From positions 606,146 through 670,145 of the forward strand of contig NZ_SGWQ01000003.1 in NCBI RefSeq assembly GCF_004216555.1: 64,000 nucleotides of DNA, written 5' to 3'. This stretch comes from Herbihabitans rhizosphaerae (GTDB lineage: Bacteria > Actinomycetota > Actinomycetes > Mycobacteriales > Pseudonocardiaceae). Made by a program: the position numbers and the translations under genes. Shown here piece by piece: positions 51,747 to 60,191 of the stretch (its first letter is position 1; the number at the start of each line of letters is the position of its first letter). The notes below the pieces were generated by a model. It was not told where the DNA came from and did not search any database. It saw only the letters and a program-made list of their open reading frames with translations.

Positions 51747-52844
51747 ATGTCGACGCTGATCAGCAAGGTTCCGCCGAGTGCGCAGCGGGCGACCCTGCGC
51801 ACCTTGTTCGCCCTGCCGAAGATCGCCCGGCGGCGCATCGCCGGACGTCCGGTCCGGATCGACGGCCTCGAACTCGACCTGGACGCGCAACTGCTGCTGA
51901 AGATGCAGAAGCTGACCGACCGGGACCTGGCGTCCGGCACGCCCGAGGAGGCCAGGGCGGCACTGGAGGAGTCCCGGTCACTGCTGCCCGGCGACCCGAT
52001 CGAGCCGGTGGCGGTGCGCGACCTCCAGGTGCCCGGTGGCGCCGGCCCGCGCGACGCGCGGCTGTACACGCCGGACGGGCTCGCCGAGGGGTCCGGACTG
52101 CTCGTCTACTTCCACGGCGGCGGCTGGGTGATCGGCAGCCTGGACACGCACGACAACCTGTGCCGGCTGCTGGCCGTCGAGGCCGGTGTTCGGGTGCTGT
52201 CGGTGGACTACCGGCTCGCCCCCGAGCACCCGTTCCCCGCCGCACCGGCCGACGCGCTGGCCGCTTTCCGTTACGCCACAACGAACTCCGACGAGCTGGG
52301 CGTGGACGCGTCACGCATCGCGGTGGGCGGCGACAGCGCGGGCGGCAACCTGGCGGCGGTCACCAGCTACCAGGCCGCGCGCGGCGGCGGGCCGCTGCCG
52401 GCGTTCCAGTTGTTGATCTACCCGGCCGTGGACGGCACCGTGCGGAGGCGCTCCCGCGAGCTGTTCGGCGACGGGTTCTTCCTCACCGACGCGGACATGA
52501 CCTGGTTCCTCGACCAGTACGCGGCGGCCCCCGGCGACGTGTCCGATCCTCGGCTGTCCCCGCTGCTCGGCGACCTGTCCGGGATGCCGCCGGCCTACCT
52601 GGCGACCGCCGGATTCGATCCGCTGCGCGACGAGGGCGAGGCGTTCGCGAAGAAGCTGGCCGAGGCCGGGGTGCCGGTGGTGGCGCGCAGGTTCGACTCG
52701 CTGATCCACGGTTACGCCAACCTGTTCCCGGTCATCCCCGCCGGGCGCGCCGCCGTGCTGGACGCCGCGTCCGCGCTGCGTACTGGATTGCAGTTGCGCC
52801 CGCGCACCACCACGCACTACGACCTGTTCCGCCCGACGACCTGA
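51747..52844 (+). CDS. HSL-family carboxylesterase
   Basis: 365 residues from ATG with GGAGG upstream. Hormone-sensitive-lipase motif LVYFHGGGWVIGSLDTHDNL, nucleophile VGGDSAGGNLAAV, Asp in DPLRDEGEAF and His in SLIHGYANL. Hydrolyses short acyl esters. Divergent from the MerR-controlled SDR. Confidence 0.93.
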   Translation: MSTLISKVPPSAQRATLRTLFALPKIARRRIAGRPVRIDGLELDLDAQLLLKMQKLTDRDLASGTPEEARAALEESRSLLPGDPIEPVAVRDLQVPGGAGPRDARLYTPDGLAEGSGLLVYFHGGGWVIGSLDTHDNLCRLLAVEAGVRVLSVDYRLAPEHPFPAAPADALAAFRYATTNSDELGVDASRIAVGGDSAGGNLAAVTSYQAARGGGPLPAFQLLIYPAVDGTVRRRSRELFGDGFFLTDADMTWFLDQYAAAPGDVSDPRLSPLLGDLSGMPPAYLATAGFDPLRDEGEAFAKKLAEAGVPVVARRFDSLIHGYANLFPVIPAGRAAVLDAASALRTGLQLRPRTTTHYDLFRPTT

Positions 52845-52896
52845 ACTCCCTGCCGCACAAGGGAAGTCTCGTCGCTCGACCGGTGTTGACCAGGGC

Positions 52897-53289
52897 ATGA
52901 CGACACTGACCGAGCAGGCTCGGGACCTTCTGGACGGCAAGAACTTCGCGACGATCGCGACGCTGAACGAGGACGGATCGCCGCACACGTCGGTGATCTG
53001 GGTGACCAGCGACGGCGACGACGTGCTGTTCACCACCCGCGCGGATCGCCGCAAGGCACGCAATGTGGCGCGCGATCCCCGGGTCAGCATCTCGCTGTTC
53101 GACACCGCGAACCCGTACCGCACCAGCGATATCCGCGGCATCGCCGAGCTGGTCGAGGATCCGGGCAACACGCTGGGCAACCGGCTGTCCCACGAGTACG
53201 TGGGCGAGGACGCGCCGCCGGAGCCGCCGGAGGTCGTGCGGTACATCGTGCGCGTGCGGCCGCACAAGGTGATCGACTTCGCGGTCTGA
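52897..53289 (+). CDS. PPOX-class F420-dependent or flavin-dependent protein
   Basis: 130 residues: FATIATLNEDGSPHTSVIWV, FTTRADRRKARNVARDPRVS and GIAELVEDPGNTL, characteristic of the PNPOx-like split barrel proteins that use F420 or FMN in actinobacteria. Acts on an unknown substrate. 52 bp after the esterase. Confidence 0.9.
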   Translation: MTTLTEQARDLLDGKNFATIATLNEDGSPHTSVIWVTSDGDDVLFTTRADRRKARNVARDPRVSISLFDTANPYRTSDIRGIAELVEDPGNTLGNRLSHEYVGEDAPPEPPEVVRYIVRVRPHKVIDFAV

Positions 53290-53304
53290 ATTCGTCTACA
53301 TAAA

Positions 53305-53322
53305 CGCGAACATACATTCGCG
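53305..53322. promoter_or_regulatory. Inverted repeat in the NmrA-like promoter region
   Basis: CGCGAA-CATACA-TTCGCG, exact 6-bp arms, 28 bp upstream of the -35 box at 53351. Candidate operator. Confidence 0.4.
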
Positions 53323-53350
53323 AATTGAAACGTGAACCGACATTTCACAT

Positions 53351-53379
53351 TTGACTTTCGAGTGCCGCATGATTAAGGA
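53351..53379 (+). promoter_or_regulatory. Sigma-70-type promoter
   Basis: TTGACT (53351-53356), 17-bp spacer, TAAGGA (53374-53379), 60 bp before the ATG of the NmrA-like gene, in an A+T-rich stretch. Confidence 0.5.
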
Positions 53380-53439
53380 TGGGTTATCGCCAATTCGCCC
53401 CCACGTGGGGTTTCTCGGCATGCCTTAATGGAGGACAGA

Positions 53440-54288
53440 ATGCCCATCCTGGTTACCGGCGCGACCGGAACCGTCGGCTCCAGCCTCGTCCGCCAGCTCG
53501 TCGACGCGGGTGAGAAGGTGCGCGCGTTGACCCGCTACCCCGGAGCGATCGGGCGGAAACCGCCGGCCGGCGTCGAGGTCGTCTACGGCGACCTCGGAAA
53601 GCCGGAGACGCTGGTCGATCCGCTGACCGGCGTCGAGCGGATGCACCTGATCGCGATGAACGGCTACGGCGTGCTGAGCACGGCGGAGCAGATCGTCGCG
53701 CTGGCCGAGCGGGCGGGGGTGCGGCGGCTCACCCACCTCGGCCACAACGACCCGAGCAAGGACGACGAACACCCGCTGGAGAAGCCGAATCGCCTTGTGC
53801 AGCAAGCGATCGAGCGTTCCGGTCTCGAGTGGACACACGTGTACCCCGGCGAGTTCATGGCCAACACACTGGACTGGGCGGAGTCCGTCAAGTCCGGCCG
53901 CCGGGTGCGCGCGCCGTTCGGCGGGTGGAACAGCGCGATGATCCACGAGGCGGACATCGCGGCGGTGATCATGACCGCGCTGCTCGAGGACGGCCACGCC
54001 GGCGCGACGTACTGGCCGACCGGTCCCGAGCCGGTCCGCCGCCGCGACGCCGTGCGCCTGATCGGCGAGGCGATCGGCGCCGAGGTCACCTTCGACGAGC
54101 TCACTCCGGAACAGGCGCGCGAGGAATGGCAGTCGGTCTATCCGGACGAGGTCATCGAATGGTTCCTCGACATGGGCGCCGACCCCGAGTCGAACGCCCA
54201 TGTCGCGCCGGACTTCGAGCAGGTCACCGGCCGGCGTGGCCGAACGTTCGCCCAATGGGCGGCCGACCACGCCGACGATTTCCGGTGA
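53440..54288 (+). CDS. NmrA-like NAD(P)H-binding protein
   Basis: 282 residues from ATG with GGAGG. MPILVTGATGTVGSSLVRQL, LGHNDPSKDDEHPLEKPNRL and ERSGLEWTHVYPGEFMANTL. Atypical SDR without the usual Tyr/Lys; similar in type to the gene at 43829. Ends in DHADDFR; 12 bp to the convergent AKR stop. Confidence 0.9.
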   Translation: MPILVTGATGTVGSSLVRQLVDAGEKVRALTRYPGAIGRKPPAGVEVVYGDLGKPETLVDPLTGVERMHLIAMNGYGVLSTAEQIVALAERAGVRRLTHLGHNDPSKDDEHPLEKPNRLVQQAIERSGLEWTHVYPGEFMANTLDWAESVKSGRRVRAPFGGWNSAMIHEADIAAVIMTALLEDGHAGATYWPTGPEPVRRRDAVRLIGEAIGAEVTFDELTPEQAREEWQSVYPDEVIEWFLDMGADPESNAHVAPDFEQVTGRRGRTFAQWAADHADDFR

Positions 54289-54300
54289 CTTTCCGGTGAC

Positions 54301-55353
54301 TCAGCTGGCCGCCGCCCGTTCTCCGAGCGGGCGGCGGCGCAGCGTCGGGTCGGTGATCACCCGCGACGGGAACCCGCGGTTCGGCTCGTAGAGGTTGGTG
54401 CCGGGCGGCACGATCTCGTCGATCCGGTCGAGCGTCTCGTCGTCGAGGGTGAGCGCGGCGCCCTTGAGCAGGTCCTCGAACTGCTCCATCGTCCGAGGAC
54501 CGGTGATCACCGACGTCACGCCGGGGTGCGCCACGGTGAACGCGATCGCGAGTTGCGGGAGCGTGTGGCCGAGCCCGTCGGCCACCTCGGCGAACCGCTC
54601 CACCGCGGCCAGCTTGACCGCGGTCTCCGGGTTCTCCGGGTCGAAATGCGCCGGCTTCAACGCCGCGCGGCCGGTGGACAAATCGGTGCCGCCGGCCGTT
54701 CGGTGCTTTCCGGTCAGGAACCCGTAGGCGAGCGGACTCCAGGTGAGTACACCAATTCCGTACCGCTGACAGACCGGGAGAATGTCGCGTTCGATTCCGC
54801 GGGCCAGCAGGGAATAGGGCGGCTGTTCGGTCCGAAAACGGTACAGGCCGCGCCGCTCTGCGACATTGTGCGATTCGACGATCTCCTCGGCGGGAAACGT
54901 CGAGCAGCCGAACGCGCGGATCTTGCCCTGCCGCACGAGGTCGGTCAGGGTGCCCAGCGTCTCCTCGATATCGGTGTCCGCGTCGGGCCGATGCACCTGG
55001 TAGAGGTCGATGCAGTCGGTGTCCAGCCGCCGCAGGCTGCCCTCGACGGCGGTGGTCAGGTAGCGCCTGGAATTGCCGCTTCGATTCGGGCCCTCGCTCA
55101 GCGGAAAATGCCCTTTCGTCGCCAGCACCACGTCGTCGCGGCGGTCGCGCAGCGCCTTTCCGACTATGACTTCGGACTCGCCGGTGGAATACATGTCCGC
55201 CGTGTCGACGAAGTTGATTCCCTGGTCGAGTGCGGCGTGCACGATCCGCACACAATCGTCGTGATCAGAGTTTCCCACCGAGCCGAACATCATCGTGCCG
55301 AGGCAGTGCGTGCTGACCTCGATGCCTGTACGGCCCAGTTTTCGGTAGCGCAT
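54301..55353 (-). CDS. Aldo/keto reductase
   Basis: 350 residues. TIM-barrel AKR with the tetrad Asp and Tyr in DTADMYSTGESE, Lys in LATKGHFPL, His in YQVHRPDADT, and NADPH pocket GPRTMEQFEDLL. Reduces aldehydes or ketones. MerR-type promoter with predicted leaderless start. Confidence 0.95.
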   Translation of the reverse strand: MRYRKLGRTGIEVSTHCLGTMMFGSVGNSDHDDCVRIVHAALDQGINFVDTADMYSTGESEVIVGKALRDRRDDVVLATKGHFPLSEGPNRSGNSRRYLTTAVEGSLRRLDTDCIDLYQVHRPDADTDIEETLGTLTDLVRQGKIRAFGCSTFPAEEIVESHNVAERRGLYRFRTEQPPYSLLARGIERDILPVCQRYGIGVLTWSPLAYGFLTGKHRTAGGTDLSTGRAALKPAHFDPENPETAVKLAAVERFAEVADGLGHTLPQLAIAFTVAHPGVTSVITGPRTMEQFEDLLKGAALTLDDETLDRIDEIVPPGTNLYEPNRGFPSRVITDPTLRRRPLGERAAAS

Positions 55354-55360
55354 GCGCGGA

Positions 55361-55391
55361 ACGTTAGAAGCTGGAGCGCGCTCCAGGTCAA
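55361..55391 (-). promoter_or_regulatory. MerR-type promoter of the AKR gene
   Basis: On the minus strand: -35 TTGACC (55391-55386), 19-bp spacer with CTGGAGCGCGCTCCAG (55371-55386 on the plus strand), -10 TAACGT (55366-55361). The palindrome and spacing equal those at 51674. Confidence 0.85.
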
Positions 55392-55392
55392 G

Positions 55393-55419
55393 TTATCCAC
55401 AAGGTCCGTGTTATCCACA
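55393..55419 (+). other. Two perfect DnaA boxes in direct orientation
   Basis: TTATCCACA at 55393-55401 and 55411-55419, start-to-start 18 bp. This is the strong E. coli-type box, and A+T-rich for this genome. No dnaA/dnaN/recF genes are adjacent. They lie 107 bp before the coiled-coil gene and next to the AKR promoter. DnaA-controlled transcription or titration is possible. Confidence 0.6.
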
Positions 55420-55525
55420 GATCGCCACTCGTCGCCGAACCACGGCCTGTCGCCGGGCGATCCTTGGGTCACGACACCTCGCGCCGGCACAGTGGACGCC
55501 CGGCGCTCGACACGAAGGGAAGCCC

Positions 55526-55978
55526 GTGCGGAGTCAGACAGAGCTCAACCACGCGGTGAATCAGCTGCGCAACGACGTACACGACCTGTACCACCTGGTC
55601 GACGCCCGATACACCGCGCTGGACCGCAAGATCATGCTGCTTGATCGGAAGTTCGATGGCCTCGACACCAAGGTCGACGGAATCGACGCGAAGTTCGAAG
55701 CCAAGTTCGAACGTCTCGAAGCCAAGTTCGAACGTCTCGAAACCAAGTTCGACGGCCTCGACACCAAGGTCGACGGCCTCGACACCAAGGTCGACGGCAT
55801 GGACACAAAGTTTGAGGCCAAGTTCGAACGTCTCGAAACCAAGTTCGACGGCCTTCGAGCCGACATGGACAGCAGGTTCGAGGTTGTCGACCGACGCTTC
55901 GAAACCGTGGACGGCAAACTCGACGCCGTGCTGGAACTGTTGCGCGGCAACGGGTTCGGCCTGCCCGCATCGAACTGA
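55526..55978 (+). CDS. Coiled-coil protein with seven-residue repeats
   Basis: 150 residues from GTG 55526. After VRSQTELNHAVNQLRNDVHD come ~10 heptads of the form KFDGLDTKVDGIDAKFEAKF, with hydrophobic F/V and L/I/M at a and d positions, then FEVVDRRFETVDGKLDAVLE and a short tail. The DNA has 21-bp tandem units and a longer block repeated at ~55720 and ~55815, so length may vary among strains. Soluble, probably a trimeric or dimeric rod. No function assigned. Confidence 0.8.
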   Translation: MRSQTELNHAVNQLRNDVHDLYHLVDARYTALDRKIMLLDRKFDGLDTKVDGIDAKFEAKFERLEAKFERLETKFDGLDTKVDGLDTKVDGMDTKFEAKFERLETKFDGLRADMDSRFEVVDRRFETVDGKLDAVLELLRGNGFGLPASN

Positions 55979-55980
55979 GG

Positions 55981-56607
55981 TCAGCCGCCGAGCCGGCGCG
56001 CGAGTGTCGGCTGACCGGGCCCGGTCAGCTCACCGACCACTCCACGCCGGCCGGCGGCCGCCATCATGATCGCCTCGCCCGCGCCGCGCACCTCCGGCCC
56101 CCGACCGCTGCTCCAGTCCAGATCGGTCGCCACCAGCCGCAGGCCGCGCGCCCGCCAGAACGCGCGGATCGGCGGTGCCTTCATGGCGAAGCTCAGCGCG
56201 GGCAGCAGCCGCTCGGCCGGGATCTCGCGCGGCAGGCCGAGCGGCCGGCGGATGTCCTGGTGGTGGATCATGCCGTCGACCAGCGCGATCCGACCGCCGA
56301 GCCCCGTGGTGAACCCGCGTGGATCCACGCACATGCGGAGCTTGGCCAGCAGTTCGTCCGGCTCCAGCCCGCCCGCCTCGGCCACGCCGACCGCGTTGAT
56401 CTTGCCGGGCAGAAACCGCCCCTCGGCGAACCGACGCACCAGGGCGCGCCGGTCCAGGTCCTCGTAGCTGACCACATGCGCCACCAGTTGGCGGACGGTC
56501 CACTCGGTGCACAGCGTCCGCACGTCCCACTGGCTCGGCGACAGCGTGGCGAGGAAGTCGGCGAGCGCCTGCCGTTCGTCGCGGGCGAGGCTCTTGATAT
56601 CTGCCAT
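55981..56607 (-). CDS. Maleylpyruvate isomerase/mycothiol-type (MDMPI, DinB-like) protein
   Basis: 208 residues. DERQALADFLATLSPSQWDV, CTEWTVRQLVAHVVSYEDLD (first metal His), GMIHHQDIRRPLGLPREIPA (second and third His), the MDMPI_N pattern. In actinobacteria these are mycothiol-dependent transferases or isomerases. Downstream of ArsR and SRPBCC genes on one transcript. Confidence 0.88.
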   Translation of the reverse strand: MADIKSLARDERQALADFLATLSPSQWDVRTLCTEWTVRQLVAHVVSYEDLDRRALVRRFAEGRFLPGKINAVGVAEAGGLEPDELLAKLRMCVDPRGFTTGLGGRIALVDGMIHHQDIRRPLGLPREIPAERLLPALSFAMKAPPIRAFWRARGLRLVATDLDWSSGRGPEVRGAGEAIMMAAAGRRGVVGELTGPGQPTLARRLGG

Positions 56608-56612
56608 ACGTG

Positions 56613-57086
56613 TCAGCCAACCAGGTCGACGAGGTTGGCGAGCGTTCCGGCCCAGCCGCCGGGCGAGTCGAACACGCCACGCATGACCTCGGCCTTGTCA
56701 CCCATCCGCTCCAGGTGCCGGTGCCGCAGGTCCAGGCGCGTGCGCCCGGGCGACTCCTCGGTGAACGTCACCTCGACCTCGGTCTCCAACTCGGGGTCGA
56801 ACCGCCAGTCCGCGCCGATCTGCCACAACAGCACGAGCCGACCGGGCGGCGCCCACTCGGCGACCCTGCCCCAGTCACACTCGGCACCGTCCACACCCCG
56901 TTCGAACCACCGGCCGCCGTCGCTCGGCTCCACGACGACCTCGGCGAGCGCCGACTCGCCGATCGAGTGCTCCGACGGCCAGAACTCGCTCATTCTCGCG
57001 GTGAACAGGTCGAACGCCCGCTCCGGCGGGAGTGGCACGCTCACCGTGCGGTGGACCTGGATCTCGGTGGTCGAGTTGGTGCTCAC
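56613..57086 (-). CDS. SRPBCC/AHSA1-like protein
   Basis: 157 residues, GTG start overlapping the ArsR stop (GTGA). START-like fold: VHRTVSVPLPPERAFDLFTA, FWPSEHSIG, GGRWFERGVDGAECDWGRV and ETEVEVTFTEESPGRTRLDL. Hydrophobic-ligand binding; ArsR+AHSA1 pairs are widespread in actinobacteria. Confidence 0.92.
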   Translation of the reverse strand: MSTNSTTEIQVHRTVSVPLPPERAFDLFTARMSEFWPSEHSIGESALAEVVVEPSDGGRWFERGVDGAECDWGRVAEWAPPGRLVLLWQIGADWRFDPELETEVEVTFTEESPGRTRLDLRHRHLERMGDKAEVMRGVFDSPGGWAGTLANLVDLVG

Positions 57087-57406
57087 GACGTGCTCCTCGT
57101 GCTCTCGGTTTCGGCCAGCGCGGCGAAGTTGTCCAAGGTGGTCGACCAGAACCGGTCGAAGTACTCGCGCACGGCGGCGAGCCCCGCCGGGTTCACGCGA
57201 TAGAAGCGGCGCGTGCCGGCCGCGGACTCCACGACCAGCTCGGCTTCCTTGAGTACCCGCAGGTGCTGCGAGACGGCCGGCCGGGAGATCGGCAGCCGAT
57301 CGGCCAGCACACCGACGGCGAGCGGCCCCTCGGCGAGGTGCTCCATGATCGAGCGGCGGTGGCCGTCCCCGAGCGCGTCGAGAACGGTGGCGGCGGAGGT
57401 CGACAT
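57083..57406 (-). CDS. ArsR-family repressor
   Basis: 107 residues: TVLDALGDGHRRSIMEHLAE, LADRLPISRPAVSQHLRVLK, LVVESAAGTRRFYRVNPAG. Winged HTH without the usual metal-binding cysteines, so it likely senses something else. First gene of the ArsR-SRPBCC-MDMPI operon and probably its repressor. Confidence 0.93.
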   Translation of the reverse strand: MSTSAATVLDALGDGHRRSIMEHLAEGPLAVGVLADRLPISRPAVSQHLRVLKEAELVVESAAGTRRFYRVNPAGLAAVREYFDRFWSTTLDNFAALAETESTRSTS

Positions 57407-57456
57407 GTCGGTAAGTCTGGACTAACGGTAAGTGTAAGTCAACCGTTCGCGGTAGC

Positions 57457-57916
57457 TTACCGACTGCGGCGGCGCTGCTCGATCAGAGACTTGCGGTGTG
57501 CGTCCACCGCCGTGCAGTACGCGCGCACGGTCGAGCTGAACAACAGCGCCAGCCCGACGAGGTTCGCCGGCAGCACCACCGCCGACACGGTGAACACCAG
57601 CGTCACGTCGGGCGAGGCGCCGTCCAGCTTCGGCAGCGTCTCGAACAGCGGAATCGCCAGCAGCACGCCGAAGCCCACCACGAAGATCGGCGCCATGATC
57701 AGCACGCCCCCGGCCGCCGATGACCGTCATCACGCCGAGCATGACGAACAGAAAGGCGAAGGCCAGGCTGTTCGCCGTGTCGTAGGGCCGCAGTTCGTAG
57801 CCGTACTGCATCGCCCACGGCAGGGCCCCGACGGCGAACAGCAGACCGGCGGCGAACAGCAGACCGGCGACGAACGCGCCGACCGGGGCGACTGGGCTCG
57901 CGGTGGAGTCGGACAT
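57457..57916 (-). pseudogene. Membrane protein split by a frameshift
   Basis: Frame 1 from ATG 57916 gives FVAGLLFAAGLLFAVGALPW and FAFLFVMLGVMTVIGG (two membrane segments), then becomes Arg-rich at ~57715. Frame 2 continues VLIMAPIFVVGFGVLLAIPL and LVFTVSAVVLPANLVGLALL to a stop at 57457. Joined, they make a plausible 4-helix protein of ~150 residues. One indel in a run of Gs and Cs; mutation or sequencing error. An 18-bp tandem repeat at ~57840 encodes the FAAGLL/FAVG repetition. Confidence 0.7.
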
Positions 57917-57966
57917 GGACGAAGCATGCCCGCGAGGCCCCGGGAGGGGTCCCGCCGCACCGTGGC

Positions 57967-58569
57967 TCAGAGCGGCAGGCCCTCCTCGAGATGTGCGAGG
58001 GCACGGTCGACGAACACGCGGTAGTCAGGCTGTCCCGCGGGCAATCCCTTCGACGACATCAGCCCCAGCGACATGCCCATGATCACGCCGGCGAAGTTGC
58101 GCACCTCGAAGTCGCCGGCGTCCCGACCGACCCGCTCGGCCACCTGCTCGGCCAACTCCTCGGCCAGGTCGAACAGTCGCAGCGCCATCGCCGCCCGCAA
58201 CTCCGGCACGCTCGCGATCAACACCTGCCTGCGCCGCTCCCACTCCCAGACATCCTCGGACATCGCGCCGAACACGTCGGTGATCGTCGCCCGCAGAGCC
58301 TGGAGCGGGGACAGCTCGGCCGGCTGCGCCTGGAACGCCGCGAACGCGATCGGGTCGACGTCGTCGGCCAGCACGACCTCCTCCTTGGTGGGGAAGTACC
58401 GGAAGAACGTGCTCGGCGAGACCTCCGCCGCCTCGGCGATCTGCTCGACCGTGGTCGCCGCGTAGCCCTGTTCCTCGAACAGCCGCATGGCGTGCTCGCG
58501 GAGCGCCGCGCGGGTCTTGGCCTTCTTCCGCTCGCGCAGCCCCACATGGTCAGATGGCGACGAGGTCAT
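57967..58569 (-). CDS. TetR-family repressor of the DHA2 pump
   Basis: 200 residues from ATG 58569 with AAGGAG, overlapping the end of the pump gene. HTH: AALREHAMRLFEEQGYAATT, VEQIAEAAEVSPSTFFRYFPTK; C-terminal tetR_C_17-like. Co-transcribed with the upstream pump and presumably its repressor through the operator at 60088. Confidence 0.92.
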   Translation of the reverse strand: MTSSPSDHVGLRERKKAKTRAALREHAMRLFEEQGYAATTVEQIAEAAEVSPSTFFRYFPTKEEVVLADDVDPIAFAAFQAQPAELSPLQALRATITDVFGAMSEDVWEWERRRQVLIASVPELRAAMALRLFDLAEELAEQVAERVGRDAGDFEVRNFAGVIMGMSLGLMSSKGLPAGQPDYRVFVDRALAHLEEGLPL

Positions 58570-60076
58570 CCCTCGATTCTCCTTGCCGGACATCGGATCG
58601 CTCAACACGGCTCGGCAGGAACACCGCCGCGAGCACCGCGCCCAGCACGGCAAGCCCCGCACACGTCCACATCATGGCCGACATGCCGTGCGTGAACGCG
58701 CCGCGCACCGAGTCGAGCAGGGCCGGCGACCGCAGCGCGTCGGCCACCGCCGCACCGGAGTTGACGCTGTCCCGCACGGCGTCCACCGCCTGGGCCGGCA
58801 CCCCGTCCAGGTCCAGCCGCGCGCGGTACCCGGAGCTGAGCACCGTGCCCAGGATCGCCACCCCGATGGTGCCGCCGACCTGCCGAAGCGACTGGATCAG
58901 CGCCGAACCGGCGCCGGCACGCTCGGTACTCAGCTCGCCGGTGGCGACGTCCATCGCCGTCGGCATCGCCATACCGACTCCGACGCCGAGCACACCCATC
59001 CACGCACCGACGTAGCCATATGGTGTCGTCATCCCAGTGGTCGCACCACCTGTCAACGCCATCGCAAGCAGGACGAACGCGACCGCGATCGTGATCTTCG
59101 CGCCGAACCGGGGGACCAGCGCGCCGGCGACCTTCGCGCCGACCACGATCCCGGCGATCATCGGCAGCAGCCGCAGCCCGGTCTCCAGCGCGTCCGAGCC
59201 GCCGACCGCCTGGAAGTACTGCGGCATCACGAACAGCAGGCCGAACATGGCGAAGTTGACCATCGTGGAGAGCACCGTCGCCCAGGTGAACCGCGCGGAG
59301 GAGAACAGCGACAGGTCGATCAGCGGGGACCGCGCCCGCCGCTGCCACAACACGAAACCGACGAGCACCAGCATGCCACCGGCAATCGTCAGCAGCGCGC
59401 GGGCATCGGTCCAGCCGCGCTCGCCGGCGTCGATGAGGCCGTAGGTCACGCCGAGCAGGCCGACGCCCGAGGTGATCATGCCGAGTACGTCGACGCGACG
59501 CCGCTCCTGGCCGCGCGACTCCGGCACGAACAGCGCCACCGCGAGCATGCCGGCGGCGATCAGCGGCAGGTTGATCAGGAACACCGAGCCCCACCAGAAT
59601 TCGTCGAGCAGCCAGCCGCCCAGGATCGGCCCGAGCGGCATGCCGATCGAGGTGGACGTGACCCAGATGGTGATCGCCCGCGACCGCTCGCGCGGCTCCG
59701 GGAAGATCACCGGCAGCACGGCCATGGACAGCGGCATCATGAACGCCGCGCCGAGCCCGAGCAGCGTGCGCCCGATGATCAGCGTCTCCGGGTCGGACGC
59801 CCAGGCGCACACCGCGGACGCGAGCCCGAACATCGCGAGCGCGCCGAGCAGCAGCCGTTTGCGTCCGAACCGGTCGCCGAGCATGCCGGCCGGCAGCAGC
59901 AGCGCGGCCATCACCAGCGTGTACGCGTTGCTGAACCACTGCAGCTCGCCGGTCGACGCGGACAGGTCCACCGCGAGCGTCGGCATCGCGACGTTCAGCA
60001 CGGTGATGTCCAGCCCCAAGGTCAGCATGGCCAGCGAGAGCGCGCCCAGCGCCCACCACCTTCGTGTATCCGTCAT
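58550..60076 (-). CDS. DHA2-type (14-TM) MFS drug exporter
   Basis: 508 residues from ATG 60076 (GGGG 8 nt upstream; an in-frame GTG at 60085 is less likely). Motif D1 LGLDITVLNVAMPTLAVDLS, motif A GMLGDRFGRKRLLL, motif C-like SIGMPLGPILGGWLLDEFWW. EmrB/QacA family. H+-driven export of cationic or hydrophobic drugs is likely. Confidence 0.95.
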   Translation of the reverse strand: MTDTRRWWALGALSLAMLTLGLDITVLNVAMPTLAVDLSASTGELQWFSNAYTLVMAALLLPAGMLGDRFGRKRLLLGALAMFGLASAVCAWASDPETLIIGRTLLGLGAAFMMPLSMAVLPVIFPEPRERSRAITIWVTSTSIGMPLGPILGGWLLDEFWWGSVFLINLPLIAAGMLAVALFVPESRGQERRRVDVLGMITSGVGLLGVTYGLIDAGERGWTDARALLTIAGGMLVLVGFVLWQRRARSPLIDLSLFSSARFTWATVLSTMVNFAMFGLLFVMPQYFQAVGGSDALETGLRLLPMIAGIVVGAKVAGALVPRFGAKITIAVAFVLLAMALTGGATTGMTTPYGYVGAWMGVLGVGVGMAMPTAMDVATGELSTERAGAGSALIQSLRQVGGTIGVAILGTVLSSGYRARLDLDGVPAQAVDAVRDSVNSGAAVADALRSPALLDSVRGAFTHGMSAMMWTCAGLAVLGAVLAAVFLPSRVERSDVRQGESRDDLVAI

Positions 60077-60087
60077 GACAGTCACCC

Positions 60088-60129
60088 CAAACTGATAGTT
60101 GCTTGATTTTGATAGTAGCTGTCAGTTTG
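60088..60129. promoter_or_regulatory. Operator upstream of the DHA2 pump
   Basis: CAAACTGATAG (60088-60098) and CTGTCAGTTTG (60119-60129) are 11-bp inverted arms with one mismatch and a 20-bp spacer that contains a further TGATAGT. A+T-rich, starts 11 bp before the pump ATG and overlaps its promoter (-35 like CTGACA). Likely site of the TetR at 57967; also near the divergent MFS gene. Confidence 0.7.
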
Positions 60130-60191
60130 GCGAGCGCGCCAGTGGCCCGGTGCCGAAACGAGGTTTGGGACCGTCGTACCACTGTGCTCTG

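Noticed and set aside
55393-55419. DnaA boxes as an origin of replication
   Set aside because: Only two boxes and no dnaA, housekeeping dnaN or recF nearby.
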